Assembly: GCF_001591145.1 (NCBI RefSeq)
Contig: NZ_BCUF01000005.1
Span: 62,001 to 126,000 of the forward strand
Length of the DNA: 64,000 bases
Source of the DNA: Vibrio harveyi NBRC 15634 = ATCC 14126 = KCTC 12724
GTDB taxonomy: Bacteria > Pseudomonadota > Gammaproteobacteria > Enterobacterales > Vibrionaceae
Direction of reading: 5' to 3'
Numbering within the stretch: position 1 is the stretch's first letter; every line of letters begins with the position of its first letter. Below are positions 34,669-42,520 of this stretch, piece after piece. The translations under genes and the position numbers were made by a program. The notes beneath the pieces were generated by a model. The model saw only the letters and a program-made list of their open reading frames with translations, did no database searches and was not told the origin of the DNA.

Positions 34669-36183
34669 ATGCAGATGTCAAAAAGCTTTTTATTAATTAC
34701 AGTTGGCTTAGCCAGCACATCTCTACAGGCGCAAACCCTGACAAGAGACAATGGTGCACCAGTTGGTGACAACCAGAATTCAATCACAGCAGGTGAAAAT
34801 GGCAGCGTATTACTGCAAGACGTTCACCTGATCCAAAAATTGCAGCGTTTTGCTAGAGAGCGAATTCCTGAGCGTGTTGTGCATGCTCGTGGTACAGGTG
34901 CTCACGGTGAGTTTGTTGCATCGGGTGATTTTAGTGACTTAACGGTTTCCGCTCCTTTTACTAACAAAGGAAAGGTAACTCCTGTTTTCGTACGTTTTTC
35001 GACCGTTATTCACTCAAAAGGATCACCAGAGACACTTCGCGATCCTCGTGGTTTCGCCACTAAATTTTATACTGAACAGGGTAACTGGGATCTGGTAGGG
35101 AACAACCTGCCTGTGTTCTTCATCCGTGATTCGATTAAGTTCCCGGATATGGTGCACTCTCTCAAACCGTCTCCAGTTAACAACGTTCAGGATCCAAACC
35201 GATTCTTTGATTTCTTCAGTCATGAGCCGAGTGCGACCAACATGCTGACTTGGGTTTATAGCAACTTAGGCACGCCAGCAAGCTATCGCACGATGGATGG
35301 CTTTGGTGTGCACGCTTACAAGTGGATCAATAAGCAAGGCGATGTGAACTACGTGAAGTTCCAATGGAAGAGCCAACAAGGTATTGAAAGCCTTCGTCCT
35401 GATGAAGTAACTGCGATGCAGGGTAAGGACTTCAACCATTTAACCAATGATCTGTACAAAGAAATTGGACGCGGTAACTACCCTAAGTGGGATCTCTACG
35501 TGAAAGTGCTGTCACCAGAAGCTCTGAGCAAACTGGATTACAACGGGTTGGATGCAACCAAAGTATGGCTGAATGTACCGGATCAAAAAGTCGGCACTAT
35601 GACGTTGAATCGCCTACCAGAAAATTTCTTTTTAGACACTGAACAGTCGGCATTTGCGCCTTCGAATCTGATTCCTGGTATCGAACCATCGGAAGACCGT
35701 TTGCTACAAGGTCGTTTGTTCGCTTATGCAGATACACAGTTGTACCGTTTGGGTGTGAACTTGTTCCAACTGCCAGTAAACCGTCCGTTAGCATCAGTGA
35801 ATAACCATAACCAAGATGGATTGAGCAACAACGCGAAGCAAGGCAATGGTGATGTGAACTACGAACCAAGCCGTAAACTGGCGCTGGCAGAAGACACGCA
35901 GTTTAAAGCAGTTGAAACCAAGTTGGTTGGCACTGTTCAACAAAAAGCGATCAGCAATCCTCGTAACTTCTACCAAGCGGGTGTGTTGTTCCGCAGCATG
36001 AACAAGCAAGACCAGAGTGATTTGATTGCCAACTTAGCGGGTGACCTGAACAAGGTGATGGATAAAGACGTTAAGGAAACCATGGTGAGCTATTTCTACC
36101 GCGCAGACAAAGAGTACGGTACGCGTCTGGCTGAGGCGACAGATACCAATCTCAAGCAAGTGAAAAACAAAGCGATGATGTAA
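34669..36183 (+). CDS. Monofunctional haem catalase with signal peptide
   Basis: The protein has 504 aa from the ATG at 34669, with GGAGAG upstream; an earlier in-frame ATG at 34642 would spoil the signal peptide. The signal peptide is MQMSKSFLLITVGLASTSLQAQ. The catalytic His lies in VVHARGTGAHGEF and the proximal haem Tyr in RLFAYADTQLYRLG. It degrades hydrogen peroxide, here probably in the periplasm. An ankyrin gene and a secreted SOD follow. The context matches the katB-ankB pair known in Pseudomonas. Confidence 0.93.
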   Translation: MQMSKSFLLITVGLASTSLQAQTLTRDNGAPVGDNQNSITAGENGSVLLQDVHLIQKLQRFARERIPERVVHARGTGAHGEFVASGDFSDLTVSAPFTNKGKVTPVFVRFSTVIHSKGSPETLRDPRGFATKFYTEQGNWDLVGNNLPVFFIRDSIKFPDMVHSLKPSPVNNVQDPNRFFDFFSHEPSATNMLTWVYSNLGTPASYRTMDGFGVHAYKWINKQGDVNYVKFQWKSQQGIESLRPDEVTAMQGKDFNHLTNDLYKEIGRGNYPKWDLYVKVLSPEALSKLDYNGLDATKVWLNVPDQKVGTMTLNRLPENFFLDTEQSAFAPSNLIPGIEPSEDRLLQGRLFAYADTQLYRLGVNLFQLPVNRPLASVNNHNQDGLSNNAKQGNGDVNYEPSRKLALAEDTQFKAVETKLVGTVQQKAISNPRNFYQAGVLFRSMNKQDQSDLIANLAGDLNKVMDKDVKETMVSYFYRADKEYGTRLAEATDTNLKQVKNKAMM

Positions 36184-36283
36184 GCAATAAGTTTTGACCT
36201 GCGGGAGATTTATCTGCTCTTTTCTGCCCGAAAATCAGGGCTCCCGTGGGTCATTCTCCAATTTTGTTAATGAGGGTGAGTAA

Positions 36284-36748
36284 ATGAAAACCGTGTTTTT
36301 GCTCAGTGCCGTTCTGTTCTCTTTGAGCTTTTCGCTGAGCTTATTGGCCGCCGAAGACAAGCTGGAAGAGGAATACCAATCTCTGGTTGAACTGTTCTTC
36401 GATGCTGCGCGAATTGGTAATAACGAAGTGGTCGATACATTTGTTTCTCAAGGCTTCCCAATCGACCAACGCAATAACCAAAGTTATACCGCATTGATGG
36501 TGGCCGCATATCAAGGACATAGAGAAACCGTTCGCTTGCTGCTCGACTCCGGAGCCAACGCCTGCCTACAAGATAAGCGTGGTAACACTGCATTAATGGG
36601 GGCACTCATCAAACGTGAAATAGGCATAGCTAAAGACCTCTATCAAGCGGATTGTTCACCAGAGCTGCGCAATAAAGCTGGGCTAAATTTGAAAGAATTT
36701 GCCGAGATCTATGGTCAATCCAATGTGTTGAAATCGCTTCAACACTGA
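36284..36748 (+). CDS. Ankyrin-repeat protein, AnkB-like
   Basis: The 154-aa protein has an N-terminal signal peptide (MKTVFLLSAVLFSLSFSLSLLAA) and then two clear ankyrin repeats (SYTALMVAAYQGHRETVRLL; GNTALMGALIKRE) plus weaker flanking ones. In Pseudomonas, AnkB is needed for full activity of the adjacent periplasmic catalase. The same order here suggests a helper or antioxidant-scaffold role. It lies 100 bp after the catalase. Confidence 0.85.
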   Translation: MKTVFLLSAVLFSLSFSLSLLAAEDKLEEEYQSLVELFFDAARIGNNEVVDTFVSQGFPIDQRNNQSYTALMVAAYQGHRETVRLLLDSGANACLQDKRGNTALMGALIKREIGIAKDLYQADCSPELRNKAGLNLKEFAEIYGQSNVLKSLQH

Positions 36749-36775
36749 TAAATAACAATAAATAGGACCCACAGT

Positions 36776-37288
36776 ATGAATAAAACAACATGGCTTGCTG
36801 CACTAACGCTTCTCTCTTCTCCAACTTTTGCCGAGACAGTAAGCGTAGAAATGATTGACCTTGGCTCTGGGCAATCAACTGGTACCGTGATGATCAGCGA
36901 CAGTGATTACGGCACCGTTTTTACCCCGAAACTACAGGGTTTACCCGCTGGTACGCATGGCTTCCATTTACACGCTAACGGCTCGTGTGACAGCATTACC
37001 AAAGAAGGTAAAACCATTCTTGGCGGTGCTGCTGGAGGGCATTATGACCCAGAAAAAACAGGCAAGCATGGCTTCCCTTGGACGGACGACAATCATCTTG
37101 GCGATTTACCGGCGCTTTACGTGAATGCTCATGGAATGGCGGATCAGCCAGTATTGGCACCACGAGTGAAACTTGATGACGTAAAAGGTCGTGCTTTGAT
37201 GGTTCATGCTGGTGGTGATAACCACTCTGACCATCCGGCGAAACTTGGCGGCGGCGGTGCTCGCATTGTGTGTGGTGTGATTAAGTAA
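36776..37288 (+). CDS. sodC: Periplasmic Cu/Zn superoxide dismutase
   Basis: The 170-aa protein starts [19 protein letters not shown], a signal peptide. Metal-ligand motifs are [26 protein letters not shown] and [33 protein letters not shown] closes the domain with the disulfide Cys. It converts superoxide to peroxide, which the catalase two genes upstream can remove. It lies 27 bp after the ankyrin gene. Confidence 0.95.
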   Translation: MNKTTWLAALTLLSSPTFAETVSVEMIDLGSGQSTGTVMISDSDYGTVFTPKLQGLPAGTHGFHLHANGSCDSITKEGKTILGGAAGGHYDPEKTGKHGFPWTDDNHLGDLPALYVNAHGMADQPVLAPRVKLDDVKGRALMVHAGGDNHSDHPAKLGGGGARIVCGVIK

Positions 37289-37313
37289 TCCCCTTCTTAG
37301 ACGCCACAAACAA

Positions 37314-37348
37314 AAAACGGTCCAGATAAGCTGGACCGTTTTCTTTTT
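37314..37348 (+). terminator. Terminator of the catalase-ank-sodC group
   Basis: AAAACGGTCCAG (37314-37325) pairs with CTGGACCGTTTT (37331-37342) around a 5-nt loop, followed by CTTTTT. The symmetric A and T tracts may also serve the convergent nicotinamidase gene. Confidence 0.9.
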
Positions 37349-37387
37349 AAGCAAAAGCTGATGGGCTTAGATTTAAATCGACATATA

Positions 37388-38041
37388 TTACGCGAAGTTC
37401 TCAACGATGATGTCATCCGCCTTGTCGACAAATATCGCACCTTTCTCTTTCATCTCTGCAATCACCGCATCGACGGTATCTGGCAAGACCGCACGGCTAG
37501 AAGCTAGGTTCACAATTACTTTGAAGCCTAAGTCGAGTGCTTGAGTGACGGATTTTTTTACACAAAAATCGAGCGCTAAGCCGCCGACAACAACTGTATC
37601 GATGTTGTTGAACTTGAGGAACTCATTCGCACCTGTGGTTTTGGTATCAGCCACGTCGTGGAAAAAGATACCGTAAGGATGTGCGTCTGGGTCCATGCCT
37701 TTGTTCACTTGGAAATCGTACTCCAGAACAGGAGGTAGGCCGTCCAACAGTTCAACGCCCGTAGTGCCAAGCACACAATGGCGGTTCCACTTAATATCCA
37801 CGTTAGGTAAGCCTACTGGTTCAAGCATATTCGCTGGTGTTTCTGCGTCCCACGCCGCTTTTGGTGGATGCAAATCACGGCTGACGAGCTTTAAGCGACC
37901 TTTCGCGTGGTTCTTTAGTAGTTCTGGAACGATTTCTAATGCGCCAGTGACTGGCAGTTCGTCAGGGCAAAGTTCGGTGAAACCTTTCTCAGGATCCACG
38001 TCGATCACTGCTGTGGTTTGGTAATTAACTCGAACTGTCAT
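37388..38041 (-). CDS. pncA: Nicotinamidase (isochorismatase-fold cysteine hydrolase)
   Basis: The protein has 217 aa from the ATG at 38041, with AAGGAGT upstream; an earlier in-frame start at 38080 lacks a site. Active-site residues are Asp in VIDVDPEKGF, Lys in QVNKGMD and the nucleophile in GLALDFCVKKS. Metal ligands are in SRDLHPPKAAWD and WNRHCVLG. It deamidates nicotinamide to nicotinate, which PncB (39189) then uses. It is 31 bp downstream of nrtR, forming an operon. Confidence 0.88.
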   Translation of the reverse strand: MTVRVNYQTTAVIDVDPEKGFTELCPDELPVTGALEIVPELLKNHAKGRLKLVSRDLHPPKAAWDAETPANMLEPVGLPNVDIKWNRHCVLGTTGVELLDGLPPVLEYDFQVNKGMDPDAHPYGIFFHDVADTKTTGANEFLKFNNIDTVVVGGLALDFCVKKSVTQALDLGFKVIVNLASSRAVLPDTVDAVIAEMKEKGAIFVDKADDIIVENFA

Positions 38042-38072
38042 GGCAGACTCCTTGTCTGTCTTTATGCTTGCG

Positions 38073-38798
38073 TTAGCCACGCAAACAGTTTTGGAAAAAG
38101 GTTACTTCGTCGCTTGCTAGGGTGTAGACCATCGCAGGTTTGCCGCCTTTACCTTTGTTAGTGGAAGCGACTTTGTTGGTTGGCTTGAGTACACCTGAAT
38201 CAATCAAGCGTCGTTTGATCGTCATGCGACTGATGTCGATACCGAACTCTTGATAGGCGGCAATGATGTCGGCAACCAGAAACTCTTTATCAAGTGCGAA
38301 CAATAGGACCGAGGTGTATTCGATAGAGGCGCGCAACTTCTGCCATGCCTTTTCAATCATCTTTTGGTGATCAAAAGCGAGGGTCTCTTCGCCATCAAGG
38401 ATTGCTTGTAGTGGGAACCACTTTAGATGACATTCTGGAACGCCAGCGTTGTCGATTTGCTCTTTGTTGTTACGGTCAACCAAGGCGTAGTGAGTGATGT
38501 TCAGACTCCAATCTTCAGGATCGCGTTTTGGGTCGCCATCGACAAAGGCTTCACTAAAGTGACGAGGGTAGGTATGGATTTTTTCGCGGCAGATACGGCG
38601 TCGTGCTGCTTCAAAGTTCTCGTCCGCCGGGCGTCCACCTTCGTGGGTCAAGTCTTTATCAAACACAAACCCGCCGGGTAGGGCCCATACACCGTGGTAC
38701 GGACGTTCCGGGTTCGAACGCTTGATCAGCAACACTTCCAACCCCTTATCGGCGCAGCCAGATAGTCTGAATGGAATAATGTCGACGGTTACGATCAT
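38073..38798 (-). CDS. nrtR: NrtR-type Nudix transcriptional regulator of NAD metabolism
   Basis: The protein has 241 aa from the ATG at 38798, with AGGACC upstream. An N-terminal Nudix-like domain has GVWALPGGFV, followed by a degenerate Nudix box (EAARRRICREK lacks the canonical REXXEE pattern), so it probably binds rather than hydrolyses ADP-ribose compounds. A C-terminal winged-helix domain (about residues 155-230) has the ISRMTIKRRLIDSGVLKP recognition region. NrtR proteins repress NAD salvage genes and respond to ADP-ribose. It lies between pncA and the divergent pncB. Confidence 0.92.
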   Translation of the reverse strand: MIVTVDIIPFRLSGCADKGLEVLLIKRSNPERPYHGVWALPGGFVFDKDLTHEGGRPADENFEAARRRICREKIHTYPRHFSEAFVDGDPKRDPEDWSLNITHYALVDRNNKEQIDNAGVPECHLKWFPLQAILDGEETLAFDHQKMIEKAWQKLRASIEYTSVLLFALDKEFLVADIIAAYQEFGIDISRMTIKRRLIDSGVLKPTNKVASTNKGKGGKPAMVYTLASDEVTFFQNCLRG

Positions 38799-38991
38799 GA
38801 TTTGGTCCTGAGAATAATTTGTAAGTAATCTAGCGCATAACAAGTAGTCAATCAATGGGTAAGTAACCGATTGTTAGAAACGTGTTCATTGTTGTCTAGC
38901 GTTCCTCTTTAAGCAAAGGTGTGCTTATCTGCTCAGGTTATCCACAATAACTGTCCGAATTTTGTGCGTAAAAACCTTATAAAAATGAGTG

Positions 38992-39000
38992 GTTAGTAAC
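38992..39000. promoter_or_regulatory. Candidate NrtR half-operator 1
   Basis: GTTAGTAAC is a palindrome about its central G. It lies five bases before the -35 box of the pncB promoter. A second identical copy lies 55 bp downstream. I have not matched it to a published NrtR consensus. Confidence 0.5.
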
Positions 39001-39005
39001 AAAAG

Positions 39006-39034
39006 TTGACAAACCCTAAGTGGGTGTTTATTGT
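39006..39034 (+). promoter_or_regulatory. Sigma-70 promoter upstream of pncB
   Basis: TTGACA (39006-39011) is followed after 17 bp by TATTGT (39029-39034). It is flanked on each side by a GTTAGTAAC site, which suits repression. Confidence 0.65.
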
Positions 39035-39046
39035 TTACGCAATTAA

Positions 39047-39055
39047 GTTAGTAAC
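39047..39055. promoter_or_regulatory. Candidate NrtR half-operator 2
   Basis: This is the second GTTAGTAAC copy, just downstream of the expected transcription start of pncB, positioned to block elongation or promoter clearance. Confidence 0.5.
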
Positions 39056-39064
39056 AACAAGTTA

Positions 39065-39158
39065 TATACCCAAGTTTGCCTTGTTGAGAACTTTCCCCCA
39101 ACTTTGTCGGGAAAACAATAAGATGCGGTTTGTACCGTGCTGAGGGAATTTGGGTATA
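39065..39158. repeat. 94-bp element with 9-bp terminal inverted repeats in the pncB leader
   Basis: TATACCCAA (39065-39073) is the inverse of TTGGGTATA (39150-39158). The element fills most of the pncB leader and ends 30 bp before its start. Termini of the TTATACCCAA type recall short mobile repeats in vibrio intergenic regions, but a leader RNA stem is equally possible. Confidence 0.4.
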
Positions 39159-39188
39159 AACGAAAAAGGGCGTGTAGAAGGGCTCCGA

Positions 39189-40499
39189 ATGACCACCAAT
39201 TTATTTTCGTCTCGCATCATCCAAAGTGCGTTAGATTTTGACGTATACAAAGTGAACATGATGAGTGCTGTTGCAGCGCTTTATCCCGATGCGATGGTGT
39301 CTTATAAATTCATCGTGCGCAGTGAAGAAGACCTATCTGAATTGCTGCCAGAGGTGAAAGCTGAAGTACTTAAACTGCAAGATATTACCTTCTCTGCAGA
39401 AGAAATTGAGTACATGAAAGGTGTTGCGCCTTATCTAAGTCCTGAGTTTGTTGATGCACTGCATGCGTTTCGTTTTAACCCTCAACGCGATGTTTCTTTC
39501 AATACGAAAACCATGGCTGATGGCACAAGCCAATTACGTATTACCATCAATGGTCTTTGGAAAGAAACCATTCTTTACGAAACCATCATCATGAGTATTG
39601 TGTCCGAAGTGCGTAGCCGTGCACGTTGGGCAGAGATCCCAGTCGAGCAGTTCCAATCGGTTTTAGAAGAGAAGGTTCGTCTCCTTAAAGCAGAGCTGAA
39701 ACGTCGTAATATCACCAACTTTAAGTTTGCTGATATGTCGACTCGTCGTCGTTTCTCGTTCCAAGCTCAGCGATCAATGTTGCAGTATCTGAGCGAAGAG
39801 TTGCCTGACAGTCTAACTGGAACCAGTAACTACCATTTGGCGAAAGAGCTCGATCTCACGCCAATCGGTACAGTGGCACACGAATGGTTTATGGGGCACC
39901 AAGCGCTCGTGAATGTTCGTGATTCACAAAAGGTAGCACTGCAGCGTTGGCAAAAGATGTTTAATGGCGCGTTAGGCATTGCATTAACGGACACCATTGG
40001 TATTGATGCGTTCTTAAAAGACTTTGATGAAGAACTCAGTAATGCTTATGTGGGAGTGCGTCATGATAGTGGCTGCCCTTACACATGGGGCGAAAAGATG
40101 ATTATGCATTATCAATCGCTTGGCATCGATCCAATGACGAAAACCTTGGTGTTTACCGATGGTTTGAACTTCGATCAAGCGCTAGATATTTGTGAGCACT
40201 TCCAAGGTCGTGTTCAAGTGAGTTTTGGCATTGGTACGTCGCTTGCGAACGATATGGGTGATTACGTGAACGCACAAGGTGTTGCGTACAAACCTTTGTC
40301 TATCGTTATTAAAATGGTGTCATGCAACGGCTCACCTGTTGCGAAAATCAGCGATGAGCCAGAGAAAGCGATGTGCGAAGACATCTTCTTTTTGATGAAT
40401 TTGAAGCGTCGTTTTGAGCAGCCGCTTGATCTCGATGAGTGTCGCGTACTGATCGATCGCCTAGAAAACGAAGGCGATAACTACCTTATTGACGCGTAG
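39189..40499 (+). CDS. pncB: Nicotinate phosphoribosyltransferase
   Basis: The protein has 436 aa from the ATG at 39189, preceded by GAAGGG. The longer frame from 39150 begins inside the inverted repeat. Signatures are LDFDVYKVNMMSAV, TSNYHLAKELDLTPIGTVAHEWFMGHQAL (phosphorylated-His region) and GVRHDSGCPYTWGEK. It makes nicotinate mononucleotide from nicotinate and PRPP. It diverges from nrtR-pncA, so the three genes form one NAD-salvage unit. Confidence 0.95.
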   Translation: MTTNLFSSRIIQSALDFDVYKVNMMSAVAALYPDAMVSYKFIVRSEEDLSELLPEVKAEVLKLQDITFSAEEIEYMKGVAPYLSPEFVDALHAFRFNPQRDVSFNTKTMADGTSQLRITINGLWKETILYETIIMSIVSEVRSRARWAEIPVEQFQSVLEEKVRLLKAELKRRNITNFKFADMSTRRRFSFQAQRSMLQYLSEELPDSLTGTSNYHLAKELDLTPIGTVAHEWFMGHQALVNVRDSQKVALQRWQKMFNGALGIALTDTIGIDAFLKDFDEELSNAYVGVRHDSGCPYTWGEKMIMHYQSLGIDPMTKTLVFTDGLNFDQALDICEHFQGRVQVSFGIGTSLANDMGDYVNAQGVAYKPLSIVIKMVSCNGSPVAKISDEPEKAMCEDIFFLMNLKRRFEQPLDLDECRVLIDRLENEGDNYLIDA

Positions 40500-40564
40500 T
40501 CCGGTAAGAACGGTGTTTATCGGCGGTAAAGTTGAAATACTGAGAAAAGGGTGGTGCAGAATCA

Positions 40565-40747
40565 TCACTCTTTTTGACTGTCGCACACTTCGTTGTACTT
40601 GATTTCACACAGTGCGCCACACTTCGTTCGATATGGGAGTCTCTTACTGCCTGTATTCGCTCGTATTCTTTTAACAATAAGCCCTTCTAAGTTGGCACTC
40701 TTTAAGTGCTTTTCACGAACCTTCTTCCAATAGTCATCAAAAGCCAT
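40565..40747 (-). CDS. Small hypothetical protein
   Basis: The 60-aa frame starts MAFDDYWKKVREKHLKSANLEGLIVKRIRA with AAGGTG six bases upstream. The N-terminal half looks like a real soluble, basic protein. The C-terminal part is Cys-containing and irregular, so the gene may be a degraded or frameshifted remnant. I recognise no domain. It converges on pncB. Confidence 0.4.
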   Translation of the reverse strand: MAFDDYWKKVREKHLKSANLEGLIVKRIRANTGSKRLPYRTKCGALCEIKYNEVCDSQKE

Positions 40748-40974
40748 ACGTCACCTTATTGTTGTCGTTATTTTTATAAATATGACGCCATTCTATGCAA
40801 CAGAAGTTGTTTTATATTGTCAGAAAAATCCTAAAATTCGTTAAGGAAAAGGCGAATTGTTGTAAAGCTCCCGTTTCTTGATTTTTATCTTCTATGGTTT
40901 CGACAAATTAAAATCGGCAAACCGAGAAGGCGATTTGGTTATAGTACAAACAAAGGTCAACTCGGGAATGAGCG

Positions 40975-41334
40975 ATGAATTTGGTTGTGCATTTACAGAA
41001 AAAAGCGATTAACAAACACGGTTATGAGTGGGCAACGCGCCAAGCATGGAAGTGCGGAATAAAAGCGAACCTTGTTAAACGTGTAATTGGCATTTTTAAA
41101 GGGCAAATCGTCTGTGTGGTTGAAGGATGCCGCGCTGAATTGTCGACACCAATCAATAACCCTTTGCATGATGATGAAAAGCAAGGCCGCTACGTTTTCG
41201 TGGGTGGCATCTTCTGGGAGCCAAACAACGTCATTGCTCCAGGTTTTCCTGACTTTATGTTTATGCACTTACGCAGTCTAAGCCATCGTCATAAATATCT
41301 GACAGATGATGAGCTGTTTTTGAGTTTAGCTTAG
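40975..41334 (+). CDS. Hypothetical protein, 119 aa
   Basis: The frame starts MNLVVHLQKKAINKHGYEW and has balanced, soluble composition with a hydrophobic strand at FKGQIVCVVEGCRAEL and an aromatic GGIFWEPNNVIAPGF segment. There is no signal peptide or membrane helix. I recognise no family. It lies 18 bp before a GlpM-like gene on the same strand, so co-transcription is likely. A stretch of about 230 bp before it has no other gene. Confidence 0.7.
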   Translation: MNLVVHLQKKAINKHGYEWATRQAWKCGIKANLVKRVIGIFKGQIVCVVEGCRAELSTPINNPLHDDEKQGRYVFVGGIFWEPNNVIAPGFPDFMFMHLRSLSHRHKYLTDDELFLSLA

Positions 41335-41352
41335 ACGGTTTGATAGATATTG

Positions 41353-41700
41353 ATGACCAGTCTTTTTCTCAAATCGTTACTCGGTGCGGTGGCAGTACTC
41401 GTCATTGCCATGCTCTCTAAATCAAAAAGCTTCTATATTGCAGGTTTGGTGCCTTTGTTTCCGACCTTCGCATTGATTGCGCACTTTATTGTGGGCAGCG
41501 AGCGAGATATGGAGGCACTGCGTCAAACCGCACTGTTCGGTATCTACTCTCTAATACCTTATGCGGCGTATCTGATCTCTGTCTTTTACTTTAGCTACCG
41601 CTTGAGCTTGGTGGGTACACTGACAGCCGCGACGCTGGTTTGGGTCATGTTCGCATCGATTTTGCTCGCCTTTTGGACTCGATGGACGGTGGTTGCTTAA
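41353..41700 (+). CDS. GlpM-family membrane protein
   Basis: The protein has 115 aa from the ATG at 41353; a TTG three bases upstream is unlikely. It has four hydrophobic segments and the conserved KSFYIAGLVPLFPTFALIAHFIVGSER block typical of GlpM. GlpM was linked to alginate production in Pseudomonas, but its activity is not known. The last helices end ILLAFWTRWTVVA. Confidence 0.85.
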   Translation: MTSLFLKSLLGAVAVLVIAMLSKSKSFYIAGLVPLFPTFALIAHFIVGSERDMEALRQTALFGIYSLIPYAAYLISVFYFSYRLSLVGTLTAATLVWVMFASILLAFWTRWTVVA

Positions 41701-41920
41701 AGTTTGCTCAATCTGACTTAGTAGTTGCTGGGCGATTCATAGTCAGCATTGATGTGATCTGGCTCCGATTGACCTTTTCAAGATTACCTCCTGACATTCC
41801 GTTTATAAAACGCCGTTTTTTAACCTGCTAATGACCTCGGGCTTGTTTTTACCTGATGTGAATTCCAGTTCACGATTTACTATACCGCCAATCAAAGATA
41901 ACTGTACTGGGAAGTAATCC

Positions 41921-42439
41921 ATGAATATGAAATCTATCGCAATCGCGACGGCAGTGGTTGCTGTACTGGCAGGCTGTAAAGACAAAACGCCACCTGCACC
42001 AACTGAAGCAAACATTACGCTTGTTGAAGCGGTAACTGAAACCGTGAAGAACCCACATCAAGTGTGTAAAGATGTTGTAGTGACGCACCAAGTTGCACCT
42101 AAAGACAACAACAAGATCCTTGGCACGGTTGGCGGTGCGGCGGCGGGTGCTGCACTAGGTAACCAAATCGGTGGTGGTTCAGGCAAAGTGATTGCAACGG
42201 CGGCAGGAACCATCGCCGGTGCAATGGCGGGGCGTGAAATTCAAGACAATGTGCAGAAGGGCGATGTTGTGACTTCAACAGAGAAACAATGTCACACTGA
42301 ATACACCACTTCAGAAAAAGTAGTAGGTTACGATGTCACTTATGAAGTTGCAGGTGCACCAACGACTGTGCGCATGAAGAGCAAACCTGCAGGCAAAACT
42401 TTCCCAATTCAAGATGGTAAAGTGGTTCTACCGCAATAA
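41921..42439 (+). CDS. Glycine-zipper outer-membrane lipoprotein (SlyB-like)
   Basis: The 172-aa protein starts MNMKSIAIATAVVAVLAGC, a signal peptide with lipobox. The glycine-zipper region, about residues 67-110 (GTVGGAAAGAALGNQIGGGSG and AGTIAGAMAGREI), matches the 17-kDa antigen/SlyB family. The C-terminal part carries conserved Cys and a YDVTYEV strand. It is likely an envelope-integrity protein. A second ATG follows immediately (MKSIA, 41927) and could be the true start. Confidence 0.88.
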   Translation: MNMKSIAIATAVVAVLAGCKDKTPPAPTEANITLVEAVTETVKNPHQVCKDVVVTHQVAPKDNNKILGTVGGAAAGAALGNQIGGGSGKVIATAAGTIAGAMAGREIQDNVQKGDVVTSTEKQCHTEYTTSEKVVGYDVTYEVAGAPTTVRMKSKPAGKTFPIQDGKVVLPQ

Positions 42440-42461
42440 TCGCCAACTAGATTGAATACAT

Positions 42462-42500
42462 AAGCCCATTTGTTCATTGAACTTAAGGGCTTTTTTCGTT
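42462..42500 (+). terminator. Terminator after the glycine-zipper lipoprotein
   Basis: AAGCCC (42462-42467) pairs with GGGCTT (42487-42492), with GTTCA/TGAAC inside the loop. TTTTTTCGTTTT follows. Confidence 0.75.
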
Positions 42501-42520
42501 TTAGAAGATAGTGGTGAATA

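Noticed and set aside
38799-39188. NAD-binding riboswitch before pncB
   Set aside because: I do not see the known conserved cores, and these classes are reported from other phyla.
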